DNA of 64,000 nucleotides, taken from Ruegeria_C sp041537925 (GTDB lineage Bacteria; Pseudomonadota; Alphaproteobacteria; Rhodobacterales; Rhodobacteraceae). Made by a program: the position numbers and the translations under genes. The notes beneath the pieces are model-generated. The model did no database searches. It had not been told where the DNA came from and saw nothing but the letters and a program-made list of their open reading frames with translations. Below, piece by piece: positions 36,261-44,990 of the stretch (position 1 is the first letter of the stretch; the number at the start of each line of letters is the position of its first letter). The stretch covers positions 124,001 through 188,000 of the forward strand of contig NZ_JBGOSH010000008.1 in NCBI RefSeq assembly GCF_041537925.1, in the 5' to 3' direction.

Positions 36261-37184
36261 TCACGGCACGGTCACTGCTCGGCGCATCCGGGCCGGGATG
36301 CGCCCATCGATGAACAGCAAGCCAAAGCCGATAACGCCAGCCCCGAGCAGATCGCGCGCACTCACCGCCTCGTCCAGTATCGCCCAGCCCAGCAGGATAG
36401 CGGTTACCGGGATCAACAGCGTGACCAGCATCACGTTGCTTGGCCCGGCCCGCGTGAGGATGCGAAAGAACACAAGATAGGCCAATGCCGTGCCCAGCAC
36501 AGCCAGCGCCACCAAGGCCCAGAGAACCCCGTCAGAAGGCACCACCAGAAGCCACGGTCGGTCGATCACTGCCACCACGGGCAACAGGATCGCGGTCGAG
36601 CAGATCAACTGGCAGGTGGCGGATTTCAGCGGCGGCACGCCCACCAGTTTTCGACGCGCCCAGAGCGCGGCAAAGCCGTAGCTCGACGCGCCTGCCATAC
36701 ACAGCGCGACACCAAGAAGCTGCCCACCCTGAAGTGCCGTGCCGCCGCCGTTCAGAACCACTACCCCGACCACGCCCAGCAGCACGCCGATCAGGCGGAA
36801 CCGGGTCAGCCGCTCTTCTTTGAAACCGGCCATCACCAGCACGGTAAAAAGCGGCGTCATCGAATTGATGATCGCCGACAGGCCAACACCGATCTGCGTC
36901 TGTCCCGCAAAGATGAACCCGAATGGCAGCACGTTGTTGAACAGGCCCATGCCCAGAAACGGCACCCAGCCCGCGATGCCGTGCGGCAGGCGATGCCCGG
37001 CCCAGAACAGGAGTGGCAGTAGGACCATCGCGGCACCGCCCACCCGGATCAGCACCACGGTTAACGGCGGCAGCTCTTGCACCGCAACCCCGGCCCAGAA
37101 AAAGGTCGCGCCCCACAGGACCGACAGAAACACCAGCAGGCCCCAGTCTTGCCCGTCCATTTGTTTGACGTCTGATCCCATCAC
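36261..37184 (-). CDS. EamA/DMT family transporter
   Basis: A 307-residue, ten-helix exporter with repeats showing LLVFLSVLWGATFFWAGVAV and PLFTVLVMAGFKEE in the first half and SNVMLVTLLIPVTAILLGW in the second. It is tandem with a second, divergent EamA gene. The start could be the first ATG at 37184 or the internal Met before DGQDWGLL. Substrate unknown. Confidence 0.88.
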   Translation of the reverse strand: MMGSDVKQMDGQDWGLLVFLSVLWGATFFWAGVAVQELPPLTVVLIRVGGAAMVLLPLLFWAGHRLPHGIAGWVPFLGMGLFNNVLPFGFIFAGQTQIGVGLSAIINSMTPLFTVLVMAGFKEERLTRFRLIGVLLGVVGVVVLNGGGTALQGGQLLGVALCMAGASSYGFAALWARRKLVGVPPLKSATCQLICSTAILLPVVAVIDRPWLLVVPSDGVLWALVALAVLGTALAYLVFFRILTRAGPSNVMLVTLLIPVTAILLGWAILDEAVSARDLLGAGVIGFGLLFIDGRIPARMRRAVTVP

Positions 37185-37316
37185 CTGACCCCTTGTTTCG
37201 CGAAGCCCAGCGATGACATGCGAGTGCGCGGCAAACGACCCGTTTCCTGCGCATTGTGCCCGACACCCATGAGAGCGCGGACCAATCCGACAAACCGGAA
37301 GCCGAAGGGCCGAGGC

Positions 37317-38552
37317 TCAATGTCCGCCGGTCAGGACCAGCGTATTGACGGGCATCAGGATCAGCCTGAGCCGCAACCCCGCTGCATGGACCACCCCGAT
37401 CGTATCCACCACATGCAGGAACGCCTTGTTCCAGAAGCCCAGGTTCTCGTCCTCAAGCTTGTGGTGATTGTCGGTATAGACATTGGCCAGACAGGTACTG
37501 CCCGGCGGAATGCGATCGGCCACGCCCTCATAAAGCGGTTCCAGATAGACCGTGAGCGTTCCCGGAACCGTGTTGTATTGCAGGTCGCGAATCTCGTCGC
37601 TGGGGCGGATCTGACCCGAAGGGATGACATCCTGCACGCTGACCACCACGACCGGAATGACCTTGAAGGGGCGCGTCATGCAACCGATCTCGCCGATCAT
37701 GCCGGGCTTGATGACCTGCGCCGCCATCTGGTTGAACCCCGCCTCGAACCGGTCTCGACCGGAATGTGAGGGGACCAGAATTCCGGCGGGGCGCAGCAGC
37801 GGACTGACATAATCGCCAACCTGTAGGCCGAACTGTTCGACCCTGCCGGTAACGCCGGCCAGGATGAGTGTCTTTTCAAGTTCGGTATGAGCGGCGTCAA
37901 GCTGCGCGATCGCGCTGGCCATCTGTGCCGGGATCAGTTCCTGGATCTGCTGTTCGACCGCGGCTTTCTGCGCCTGCGCCGCAACCACTTGTGCCTCGCG
38001 TTCTGCAACTAGGTTTTCCAGCCGTTCGACCTCGGCCAGCCGGACCGCGCTGGAGCCTTCATCACGCAGGGTCTCGTTGCGCTCAAGGTCCTCGACCGCC
38101 TGCGCAAGCGAGGCGCGCGCACCCGCGATGCCCGCATCGGCTTCGGCCAGATCGGTTTCGGAGACCTTCAGCGAGGCCTGAACCTCGGCGATCTTGGCGT
38201 TGGCGGCCTGTACCTGCGCCTGCTGGGTGAAATCCTCAAGCCGGAAGATCGGCTGCCCGGCGCTCACAAGCTCGTTATTACGCACGAATACCTCGGAGAC
38301 GCGCCCGCCCAGCTGGGGCAGAATTGTCACGGTACGGAAATACGAGGCCACGCTGGAACTGGCGGGGTGGAAGTAGAACAGGGTGGTGATGACGGTCAGG
38401 GCAAGGATCGCGCAGGCTGTCAGGCCCCAGCGCAACTCGTACCACATGGTAAAGAGGGTGATCTCGTGGCCGATCCGCTTGCCCTGCATATAGCGGCGGA
38501 ACAGGTAGTCGGGCAGCACCGTGATCAGGGCGCACATCATCGTTTCCAGCAT
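37317..38552 (-). CDS. HlyD/EmrA-type membrane fusion protein
   Basis: A 411-residue periplasmic adaptor with one or two N-terminal membrane segments (about residues 30-65), a biotinyl-lipoyl half (ILPQLGGRVSEVFVRNNELVSAG), a long coiled-coil hairpin (residues about 105-215, many AEVE and LAEADAG heptads), and the second lipoyl half (LAGVTGRVEQFGLQVGDYV). Such adaptors connect inner-membrane pumps to the outer membrane, but no pump gene is adjacent. Only a small membrane protein gene precedes it, 3 bases upstream, recalling YibI-YibH type pairs. Confidence 0.88.
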   Translation of the reverse strand: MLETMMCALITVLPDYLFRRYMQGKRIGHEITLFTMWYELRWGLTACAILALTVITTLFYFHPASSSVASYFRTVTILPQLGGRVSEVFVRNNELVSAGQPIFRLEDFTQQAQVQAANAKIAEVQASLKVSETDLAEADAGIAGARASLAQAVEDLERNETLRDEGSSAVRLAEVERLENLVAEREAQVVAAQAQKAAVEQQIQELIPAQMASAIAQLDAAHTELEKTLILAGVTGRVEQFGLQVGDYVSPLLRPAGILVPSHSGRDRFEAGFNQMAAQVIKPGMIGEIGCMTRPFKVIPVVVVSVQDVIPSGQIRPSDEIRDLQYNTVPGTLTVYLEPLYEGVADRIPPGSTCLANVYTDNHHKLEDENLGFWNKAFLHVVDTIGVVHAAGLRLRLILMPVNTLVLTGGH

Positions 38553-38555
38553 GGA

Positions 38556-38969
38556 TCAGCGCTCCTCAACCAGAGCTTCGGAGTCGTGCGCCGGCTCTGG
38601 CACGGGCGGGGCGCTCACCTGTCGCGCCGGGGCCAGAGAGCGGATCGCATCTGCGATCGAGCGTAGCGGCGCGGCAAGGTCGGGGATCTGAAACCCCGCA
38701 ACCAGGATCGCCGCGATCCAGAAGATCCCGTTATGGGTAAAAAGCGCCAGCAGCGCCAGTATCCCCACAAGCTGAAACTGCGGGTGATTGGATTCATGGG
38801 CCATTTTCTCGGGCACCGAATGCAGGGTGAAATAGGCCACGCCGATCAGCAGGATCACACTAACCGTGAAGACAAGCATGAAATTGAAGAGAAAATCGCT
38901 GCCATCCGCTGCAACCACGTAAGATGGGATATGTTCGGCTGCCAACGGGTGTATCTCAGGGGTCGCCAC
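38556..38969 (-). CDS. Small membrane protein paired with the HlyD adaptor
   Basis: A 137-residue protein with two predicted membrane helices (LFNFMLVFTVSVILLIGVAYF; IFWIAAILVAGFQ). The family is not recognised. The GTG at 38969, with CGGAGA about 6 bases upstream, is preferred over the longer ORF. It sits 3 bases before the HlyD gene, so the two proteins likely act together. It resembles YibI only in its position. Confidence 0.7.
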   Translation of the reverse strand: MATPEIHPLAAEHIPSYVVAADGSDFLFNFMLVFTVSVILLIGVAYFTLHSVPEKMAHESNHPQFQLVGILALLALFTHNGIFWIAAILVAGFQIPDLAAPLRSIADAIRSLAPARQVSAPPVPEPAHDSEALVEER

Positions 38970-39066
38970 ATGAATCTCCGAAAATCTATGCGCCCAATGA
39001 ATAAACCAAAAACCCGCTGAAACAAGCTGGCTTGGCGCGCGCAGTCCAAATGCTTGGGCGCGGAAC

Positions 39067-39095
39067 AAAAAAAGGGGCCGCCCAAAGGCAGCCCC
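39067..39095 (-). terminator. Rho-independent terminator of groESL
   Basis: Read leftward, GGGGCTGCC and GGCGGCCCC form a stem (one mismatch) around a TTTG loop and are followed by seven Ts. It lies about 30 bases beyond the groEL stop codon. Confidence 0.88.
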
Positions 39096-39122
39096 AATCT
39101 CTGACCAGATGGCCTGGGTGGC

Positions 39123-40766
39123 TTACATCATGCCGCCCATGCCGCCCATGTCGGGCATGCCGCCGCCTGCAGCAGGCGCGTCTTTCTGCGGCAGGTCTGC
39201 AACCATCGCTTCGGTGGTGACCAGCAGGCCGGCAACCGAGGCCGCGTCTTCGAGAGCGGTCCGGACAACCTTGGCCGGGTCGATCACACCGAACGCGAAC
39301 ATGTCACCATATTCTTCGGTCTGCGCGTTAAAGCCAAAGGCGGCGTCATCGGACTCACGCACTTTGCCAGCAACAACGGCACCGTCGACGCCCGCGTTTT
39401 CAGCGATCTGACGCAGCGGCGCTTCGATGGCCTTGCGCACGATGGTGATGCCCGCGTCCTGATCGGCGTTTGCGCCTTTCAGGGTGGCCAGTGCCTTGCC
39501 GGATTGAACCAGTGCAACACCACCACCGACGACAACACCTTCCTGCACAGCAGCACGGGTCGCGTTCAGAGCATCGTCGACACGGTCCTTGCGCTCTTTC
39601 ACTTCCACTTCGGTCATGCCGCCGACACGGATCACGGCAACACCGCCTGCCAGCTTGGCAACGCGTTCCTGCAGCTTTTCGCGGTCGTAGTCGCTTGTGG
39701 TTTCTTCGATCTGAGTGCGAATCTGAGCGACGCGCGCTTCGATCTCTGCCTTCTCGCCCGAACCATCAACCACGGTGGTCTCATCCTTGGTGATCGCCAC
39801 TTTCTTGGCCGACCCCAGCATGTCCATGGTGACGCTTTCCAGCTTCATGCCCAGATCTTCGCTGATGACCTGACCACCGGTCAGGATTGCGATGTCCTGC
39901 AGCATGGCCTTGCGGCGATCGCCGAAGCCCGGTGCCTTGACGGCAGCGATCTTCAGACCGCCGCGCAGTTTGTTGACCACGAGGGTCGCCAGTGCTTCGC
40001 CTTCGACATCCTCGGCAATGATCAGCAGCGGCTTCTGAGACTGGATCACCGATTCCAGCAGCGGAACCATCGGCTGCAGCGAGCTGAGTTTCTTTTCGTG
40101 CAGCAGGATCATGCAGTCTTCGAGATCTGCGATCATCTTGTCGGCATTGGTCACGAAGTAAGGCGACAGATAGCCGCGATCGAACTGCATGCCTTCGACA
40201 ACATCGGTCTGGGTTTCCAGGCCTTTGTTTTCTTCGACGGTTATGACACCTTCGTTGCCAACCTTCTGCATCGCATCCGCGATCTGCTGGCCGATCTGTG
40301 TTTCGCCGTTGGACGAGATGGTGCCAACCTGAGCAACTTCGGCCGAGTCTTTCACTTCGCGCGACGCGGCCTTGATGCCTTCGACAACCTTGGCAGTTGC
40401 CAGGTCGATTCCGCGTTTGAGGTCCATTGGGTTCAGACCAGCAGCAACCTGCTTGAGACCTTCCTTCACGATGGCCTGCGCCAGAACGGTGGCAGTGGTG
40501 GTGCCGTCACCGGCTTCGTCATTGGTCCGGGAAGCAACTTCCTTGACCATTTGCGCGCCCATGTTCTCGAACTTGTTTTCCAGCTCGATTTCCTTGGCAA
40601 CCGTCACACCGTCTTTGGTGATGCGCGGTGCGCCAAAGGATTTGTCCAGTACCACGTTGCGGCCTTTGGGGCCGAGGGTCACCTTGACAGCGTCGGCCAG
40701 GATATTGACGCCATTCAGCATGCGATTGCGGGCGTCTGTATCGAACTTGACGTCTTTTGCAGCCAT
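39123..40766 (-). CDS. groEL: Chaperonin GroEL (60 kDa)
   Basis: A 547-residue chaperonin subunit that folds proteins inside a double heptameric ring with GroES. Hallmarks: MAAKDVKFDTDARNRML, LGPKGRNVVLDKSFG, the ATP motif DGTTTATVLAQ, and the glycine/methionine-rich tail GGMPDMGGMGGMM. It is second in the groES-groEL operon, 63 bases behind groES. Regulation is by HrcA through the CIRCE element at 41183. Confidence 0.99.
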   Translation of the reverse strand: MAAKDVKFDTDARNRMLNGVNILADAVKVTLGPKGRNVVLDKSFGAPRITKDGVTVAKEIELENKFENMGAQMVKEVASRTNDEAGDGTTTATVLAQAIVKEGLKQVAAGLNPMDLKRGIDLATAKVVEGIKAASREVKDSAEVAQVGTISSNGETQIGQQIADAMQKVGNEGVITVEENKGLETQTDVVEGMQFDRGYLSPYFVTNADKMIADLEDCMILLHEKKLSSLQPMVPLLESVIQSQKPLLIIAEDVEGEALATLVVNKLRGGLKIAAVKAPGFGDRRKAMLQDIAILTGGQVISEDLGMKLESVTMDMLGSAKKVAITKDETTVVDGSGEKAEIEARVAQIRTQIEETTSDYDREKLQERVAKLAGGVAVIRVGGMTEVEVKERKDRVDDALNATRAAVQEGVVVGGGVALVQSGKALATLKGANADQDAGITIVRKAIEAPLRQIAENAGVDGAVVAGKVRESDDAAFGFNAQTEEYGDMFAFGVIDPAKVVRTALEDAASVAGLLVTTEAMVADLPQKDAPAAGGGMPDMGGMGGMM

Positions 40767-40829
40767 GTTCTTTCTCCTTGAGAATTCTTGTAAGCGTTAA
40801 GCGAGATGAGATCGGGTAAGCCGAATGGC

Positions 40830-41117
40830 TTACGCCATGACCCCCATGATGTCGCTTTCCTTCATCATCAGCAGCTCTTCGCCATCGAGGTTTACCTCGG
40901 TGCCGGACCATTTGCCGAACAGGATGCGATCGCCTTCTTTGACCGACATCGCGATCAGCTCGCCGCTGTCCTTGCGCGCGCCTTCGCCGGTTGCGACGAC
41001 TTCGCCTTCGCTGGGCTTTTCTTTTGCGCTGTCGGGAATGATCAGGCCGCCTGCGGTTTTTTCTTCGCTCTCAACGCGACGAACCAGCACACGGTCATGA
41101 AGCGGTTTCAATGCCAT
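40830..41117 (-). CDS. groES: Co-chaperonin GroES (10 kDa)
   Basis: A 95-residue lid protein of the GroEL ring. Opening LKPLHDRVLVRRVESEEKTAGGL, mobile loop, GEVVATGEG and the C-terminal KESDIMGVMA are standard. It is first in the operon, preceded by a CIRCE operator about 65 bases upstream. Confidence 0.99.
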   Translation of the reverse strand: MALKPLHDRVLVRRVESEEKTAGGLIIPDSAKEKPSEGEVVATGEGARKDSGELIAMSVKEGDRILFGKWSGTEVNLDGEELLMMKESDIMGVMA

Positions 41118-41182
41118 CTTTGCAGCTCCTTGGGCTCAAAGTACGTTTCCTTTATCGCCCTCACGCCTCCCGCGGAGAGCCG

Positions 41183-41209
41183 TTATCACTCAACGTGGTC
41201 GAGTGCTAA
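41183..41209. promoter_or_regulatory. CIRCE operator (HrcA site) of groESL
   Basis: TTATCACTC-N9-GAGTGCTAA, where the consensus is TTAGCACTC-N9-GAGTGCTAA, so only one base differs. It lies just upstream of groES on the strand that drives it and predicts HrcA repression lifted by heat. Confidence 0.93.
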
Positions 41210-41268
41210 CGGCGCATAGCTAGGCACATCGCCGGGCCAAGTCAACGCCCAGATCAGAAAAATTCCGT

Positions 41269-41940
41269 TCACTCGTGATCCCAGCTATAGGCCCAGTGCC
41301 GCAGCCCCTCCGCACCGGCCTCGGTTAGCACGTAAAACCCAGCACTCGCCCGCTCGAACCAACCATAGTGATTGTCCCGCATCAGCCGCGTTGCCTGCGT
41401 AACACCGGTGGCCTTTGCCACCAAAGCACCCTTGGTCACGCCATGCTCGGCCAGATAGGCCGCGCAGCGCAGCGCGTCCTGCCGATAGGCCGTGACGATC
41501 CCGTGCCGCGTGGCCCCGCCGGCATTCGGGTCACCCTGCAGCCGGTCGAACTCGCGCAGCAGACGTTCGGTGTGCTTGCGGGATTTGCGGGGCGCGTAAG
41601 GCCCCGGATCGCACTGCACCTCGGCCCGCCCATCGCCGCGCACCGTGATGAGGCCCAGACTGAGCCTGCGGCACATGGCTGTATTGTCCCGCAATACCCG
41701 CCGCTGGCTGCGGCCTGTGGGTTTGGGAACTGCGATATAAACCTGATCAGTCAGCCGGAAACGCGCGATGGCCTGATGATAGAGCGTTAGCGAAAACCGC
41801 AGCTTCAGTTCTACGATCACCGGCGGCTCATCGCCGCGCCGGGCCACTACATCGGCCGCGCCAACCTCACCCTTGACGACATATCCCTGACGTTCCAGCA
41901 GCGCCTTGACCGGCGCATAAAGATCCTGCTCGCGCTCCAT
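41269..41940 (-). CDS. DUF2161 family protein (predicted nuclease-like fold)
   Basis: A 223-residue basic protein of the DUF2161 family. The N-terminal half has a PD-(D/E)XK-like pattern (GAADVVARRGD followed by PPVIVELKLRFS), then many Arg residues and a C-terminal winged-helix-like part. Function is unestablished. The start at 41940 (MEREQDLYAPV) is chosen over the upstream frame because the conserved region begins there. It diverges from ppaC with about 115 bases between them. Confidence 0.78.
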   Translation of the reverse strand: MEREQDLYAPVKALLERQGYVVKGEVGAADVVARRGDEPPVIVELKLRFSLTLYHQAIARFRLTDQVYIAVPKPTGRSQRRVLRDNTAMCRRLSLGLITVRGDGRAEVQCDPGPYAPRKSRKHTERLLREFDRLQGDPNAGGATRHGIVTAYRQDALRCAAYLAEHGVTKGALVAKATGVTQATRLMRDNHYGWFERASAGFYVLTEAGAEGLRHWAYSWDHE

Positions 41941-42056
41941 GATCCCCAGTTCTATGTCACTGGCGGCCCGGCGTCCATTTGCCGCCAACAGCCCGGGTGA
42001 CAAGGCGTCCCACCACCCCTATAAGGCGCGCAAATTCGCGACGATAGGACAGTGAC

Positions 42057-42977
42057 ATGACCACCCAAGTTTTCGGACATAAATCCCCCGATACCGATTC
42101 CACCGGCTCTCCCATTCTCTGGGCCTGGTACCTGAACGAGATCAAGGGCGAGACCGCCAAGCCGGTGCTGCTGGGCGAGCCCAACACCGAGGCCGCCTTC
42201 ATGCTGGAGCGCTGGGGATTGGACAAGCCCGAGATCATCGCCGACGTGGCCGAGGACGCAGCCGTCGTCATCGTCGACACTAACAACCCCGCCGAACTGC
42301 CCGACAGCATCAACAGCGCCGATATCCGCGCCATCATCGACCACCACAAGCTGGTTGGCGGGCTGGAAACCAAAGGCCCCATTGACATCACCGTGCGCCC
42401 GCTGGCCTGCACCGCGACCATTATGATGGACCTGATCGGCGCAGATGCCGCCAAGATGCCCGAGGCGGTCAAGGGCGCAGCCCTGACCTGCATCCTCAGC
42501 GACACATTGGAATTCCGCTCGCCCACCACAACCGATCATGACCGTGCCGTGGCCGAGTCGCTGGCCGCGGAGCTGGGTCTGGATATTTCCGCCTATGCCG
42601 CCGAGATGTTCGCGGCTAAATCGGACGTCTCAAGCTTCTCGGACGCCGAACTGCTGCGCATGGACAGCAAGGAATACGCGATTGACGGCACCAAGTTTAG
42701 GGTGTCCGTTCTGGAAACCACCGCCCCGGGCGTGGTGCTGGACCGCAAGGCCTCGCTGATGGATAGCATGAGCACCGTTGCCACCGAGGACGGCGTCGAT
42801 CAGGTTCTGCTCTTTGTGGTGGACATCCTGAACGAGCAAGCCACCCTGCTGGTGCCCAACGATCTGGTGAAAACCGTGGCCGAAAAATCCTTCGACGCCG
42901 CCCCTGCGGGCGACACTGTGGTCCTGCCCGGCGTGATGAGCCGCAAAAAGCAGATCATTCCAAACCTGAAGGTCTGA
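42057..42977 (+). CDS. ppaC: Manganese-dependent inorganic pyrophosphatase (family II)
   Basis: A 306-residue DHH-superfamily enzyme that hydrolyses pyrophosphate. His8, Asp12 and Asp14 (GHKSPDTDS), Asp95-His96-His97 (IIDHHKLVG), and the C-terminal SRKKQIIP active-site motif are all present. Family II enzymes are less usual in proteobacteria than family I (Ppa). It is followed by an excellent terminator hairpin at 42994, the left edge of the lower-GC methyl-halide block. Confidence 0.95.
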   Translation: MTTQVFGHKSPDTDSTGSPILWAWYLNEIKGETAKPVLLGEPNTEAAFMLERWGLDKPEIIADVAEDAAVVIVDTNNPAELPDSINSADIRAIIDHHKLVGGLETKGPIDITVRPLACTATIMMDLIGADAAKMPEAVKGAALTCILSDTLEFRSPTTTDHDRAVAESLAAELGLDISAYAAEMFAAKSDVSSFSDAELLRMDSKEYAIDGTKFRVSVLETTAPGVVLDRKASLMDSMSTVATEDGVDQVLLFVVDILNEQATLLVPNDLVKTVAEKSFDAAPAGDTVVLPGVMSRKKQIIPNLKV

Positions 42978-42993
42978 TCGACCCGGTTATGAA

Positions 42994-43027
42994 AACAAAG
43001 GCATGCCAGTCCAGGCGTGCCTTTGTT
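42994..43027. terminator. Strong hairpin terminator after ppaC, left edge of the accessory block
   Basis: AACAAAGGCATGCC (42994-43007) and GGCGTGCCTTTGTT (43014-43027) form a 14-bp stem with one G-U pair around AGTCCA. The arms end in A-rich and T-rich ends, so it could stop transcription from both sides. Confidence 0.85.
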
Positions 43028-43229
43028 ATGTGGGCACTGCCCATAGGAGACCAACAGTTTCTTCGCTGCGCATGCGCGCAGCACGATTTTTGGCTGCACC
43101 GGCGCAAAGTTTCATGCCGCCTCACGGCGGAAACAGCAGCCGTTCTTACATGACGCAGAAAAATCTAGACGAGCAACAACCGGGTGCCGGGCAAGGGCTG
43201 AATTTGGCGCATCTGCTCCATGTCAGCTT

Positions 43230-43832
43230 CTAGGTCTGCGAGGTCAGCTCCTTTTTTGGCCAGCTTGCGAGCAGTAGTTTGCCTGCATCCCGGGCTGGTG
43301 TGGCCGACATTCGTTCGCCCTCGAAAGCCGATACAATCGCACCTTTCATCAAAAAGTGCCAGACTTCGGCCAATTCCTCTGGCCTCTCCAGCCCGGCGTC
43401 TTGAGCAAGCCCGCTCAAAAAATGACGAATTGTTGCCAGATGTCTCGCTGCAGCGCGGTGGACCGGCGAATTCACTTCGCTTTCGAGTAATACGTTGACG
43501 AAAGCACAACCTTCATAGTCGCGACGCCGGAACCAAGCATCGAACACATCAAAAACCGCCAATAGGCGGTCTTCTGGGTTATCGGAGGCGGCCCGGACAC
43601 CCGCTTCCAGCCAACCCCGTGTCCACAGGTCCTCGCGCATCTCCAAAAACGCGAGTACGAGGTCCTCTTTGGACTTAAAGTGCTTATACAAACTGGCTTT
43701 CGCCGCGCCGGATTCAGCCAGAATGGTGTCAATCCCCACCTGGCTGATGCCACGGCTCGAAAACAGGCGATAGGCCGTGTGCAGGATCCGGTCGCGCACC
43801 TTTGCGCTTTTGGCATCTGCTGCAGTGAGCAT
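43230..43832 (-). CDS. TetR family transcriptional regulator, divergent from the cmu operon
   Basis: A 200-residue TetR-type repressor with an N-terminal HTH (RILHTAYRLFSSRGISQVGIDTILAESGAAKASLYKHFKSKED) and an effector domain resembling TetR_C of the AcrR class. It is divergent from cmuB, separated by a 249-base AT-rich gap holding a candidate operator (44000-44013). By position it should control the methyl-halide operon; the inducer, perhaps a methyl halide or a derivative, is inferred. Confidence 0.88.
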   Translation of the reverse strand: MLTAADAKSAKVRDRILHTAYRLFSSRGISQVGIDTILAESGAAKASLYKHFKSKEDLVLAFLEMREDLWTRGWLEAGVRAASDNPEDRLLAVFDVFDAWFRRRDYEGCAFVNVLLESEVNSPVHRAAARHLATIRHFLSGLAQDAGLERPEELAEVWHFLMKGAIVSAFEGERMSATPARDAGKLLLASWPKKELTSQT

Positions 43833-43950
43833 CGAAACCTCCTAATTCCTGCGCAATGTAAGGAGGCCGGACGCTGAACTCAAGGGATGGTTGCCATCTG
43901 AAACCACGCATTGCGGACCGATATGTCTGCGTTTGTTTTTTAGTTTTTTA

Positions 43951-43980
43951 TTGTATTACATTGTTTATTAACGGTAAAAT
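43951..43980 (+). promoter_or_regulatory. Candidate promoter of the cmu operon
   Basis: TTGTAT (43951-43956), an 18-base spacer and TAAAAT (43975-43980) in a very AT-rich part of the tetR-cmuB gap. Spacing and sequence fit a sigma-70 promoter whose transcript would run straight through the palindrome at 44000. Unverified. Confidence 0.3.
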
Positions 43981-43999
43981 TTTCTTTGAATAAAAATAC

Positions 44000-44013
44000 A
44001 GACAGGTTAGTCT
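44000..44013. promoter_or_regulatory. Palindrome AGAC-N6-GTCT, candidate TetR operator
   Basis: AGACAGGTTAGTCT: perfect 4-bp half-sites with a six-base spacer in the tetR-cmuB gap. It is typical of TetR-family sites and lies about 20 bases after the candidate -10 box. A TATTAT overlapping its right end (44013-44018) could be another -10 element. Confidence 0.5.
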
Positions 44014-44081
44014 ATTATGTTGTGCTTAACTGGGGTTGGCGGACTTCCAGCTGACCAAAAAGATCAGGGAGGAAAGTGCGC

Positions 44082-44990
44082 GTGGTTGACGTAAAACCTG
44101 TGCAGATTGGCAAGTGCATTGTCGGCGGTGCGCTCGGGTCTCACACTGGGTTGGCCGTTGGGAGTATTTTTTACGACAATCACTCGATCGTCGAAAACGC
44201 GTTTGAGGGAACTTTCAATGCGGACAAGGCTGCTGGCCTGATTGAGCGCGTAAACGGTTTATCTCGGCGCTACGGAATTCAAATGGCCTTCGATGTGATC
44301 GGGTCCGATCCTGATGCTTTCTGCAAGTTCATCGACTTCACAGCAGACAGAACCGATTTGCCGCTGTTGCTCAACGCAACAGAAGCCGAAGTGCGCATTG
44401 CCGGGCTGGAGTTTGCAAACAGCAAGGGCATCCTGGATCGATCCATTTTTGCGTCACTCAATGAAGATACCGAAGACGAAGAGGTTGAGGCCCTCGGGCG
44501 GCACAAGCCGGGGGGTATCATGATTCTGGCCAATGATGTTGGCGAGCCGAACCCCGAAGGATCAGTCGAAATTATCCGGAACTTCTTTCATCCCATCTTG
44601 CGGGAGATCGGGTGTGACACGCCGATCGTGGACCTTGGGGTCATGGACGCGCCATCGGTCGGCATCGCGATGCGAGGGATACAGGCCGTCCGGAGAGAGT
44701 TTGGATATCCGGCCGGATGCGCCTTTTCGAATTGCTTTCCTCAGTGGACGGGTCTTTCCTCTTTGGGTCCCGAAAATGTGAATCTGTCCTTGGCGGCTGC
44801 TATGGTCTGCTGCCGCATGGCTGGCGGAGATTTCCTTCACTTCGGGATAATCGAAAAAGGCAGGGCCATGGCCCACGCTTTGGGATCAACGGAGGTTTTT
44901 TTGGGGTTCGCCGCTCAGGAACTTGACAAAGCAAGACTTCCCGAAGGCCACGCGCTGCTGAAAATGTTCAAGTTGGCGCAGACCCAATGA
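44082..44990 (+). CDS. cmuB: Methylcobalamin:tetrahydrofolate methyltransferase, CmuB-like (MtrH family)
   Basis: A 302-residue MtrH-type TIM-barrel methyltransferase (MVDVKPVQIGKCIVGGALGSHTGLAVG, then SEAEVRIAGLEFA-like TEAEVRIAGLEFAN and ILANDVGEPNPEGSVEII). In chloromethane degraders CmuB moves the methyl from the methyl-corrinoid on CmuA to tetrahydrofolate. The ORF opens with a GTG at 44076. I prefer the second GTG at 44082, because the AGGGAGGA box (44066-44073) is only 2 bases from the first and about 8 from the second. First gene of the operon; it overlaps cmuC by 4 bases. Archaeal MtrH is the general relative, but the operon context points to CmuB. Confidence 0.88.
   Translation: MVDVKPVQIGKCIVGGALGSHTGLAVGSIFYDNHSIVENAFEGTFNADKAAGLIERVNGLSRRYGIQMAFDVIGSDPDAFCKFIDFTADRTDLPLLLNATEAEVRIAGLEFANSKGILDRSIFASLNEDTEDEEVEALGRHKPGGIMILANDVGEPNPEGSVEIIRNFFHPILREIGCDTPIVDLGVMDAPSVGIAMRGIQAVRREFGYPAGCAFSNCFPQWTGLSSLGPENVNLSLAAAMVCCRMAGGDFLHFGIIEKGRAMAHALGSTEVFLGFAAQELDKARLPEGHALLKMFKLAQTQ

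Noticed and set aside
39504..40781. Long forward ORF (425 residues) opposite groEL
   Set aside because: It is an antisense shadow of groEL in high-GC DNA, with no family features.
43028..44081. Insertion sequence or integrase remnant at the left edge of the block
   Set aside because: No transposase or integrase frame, terminal inverted repeats or target-site duplications were seen.
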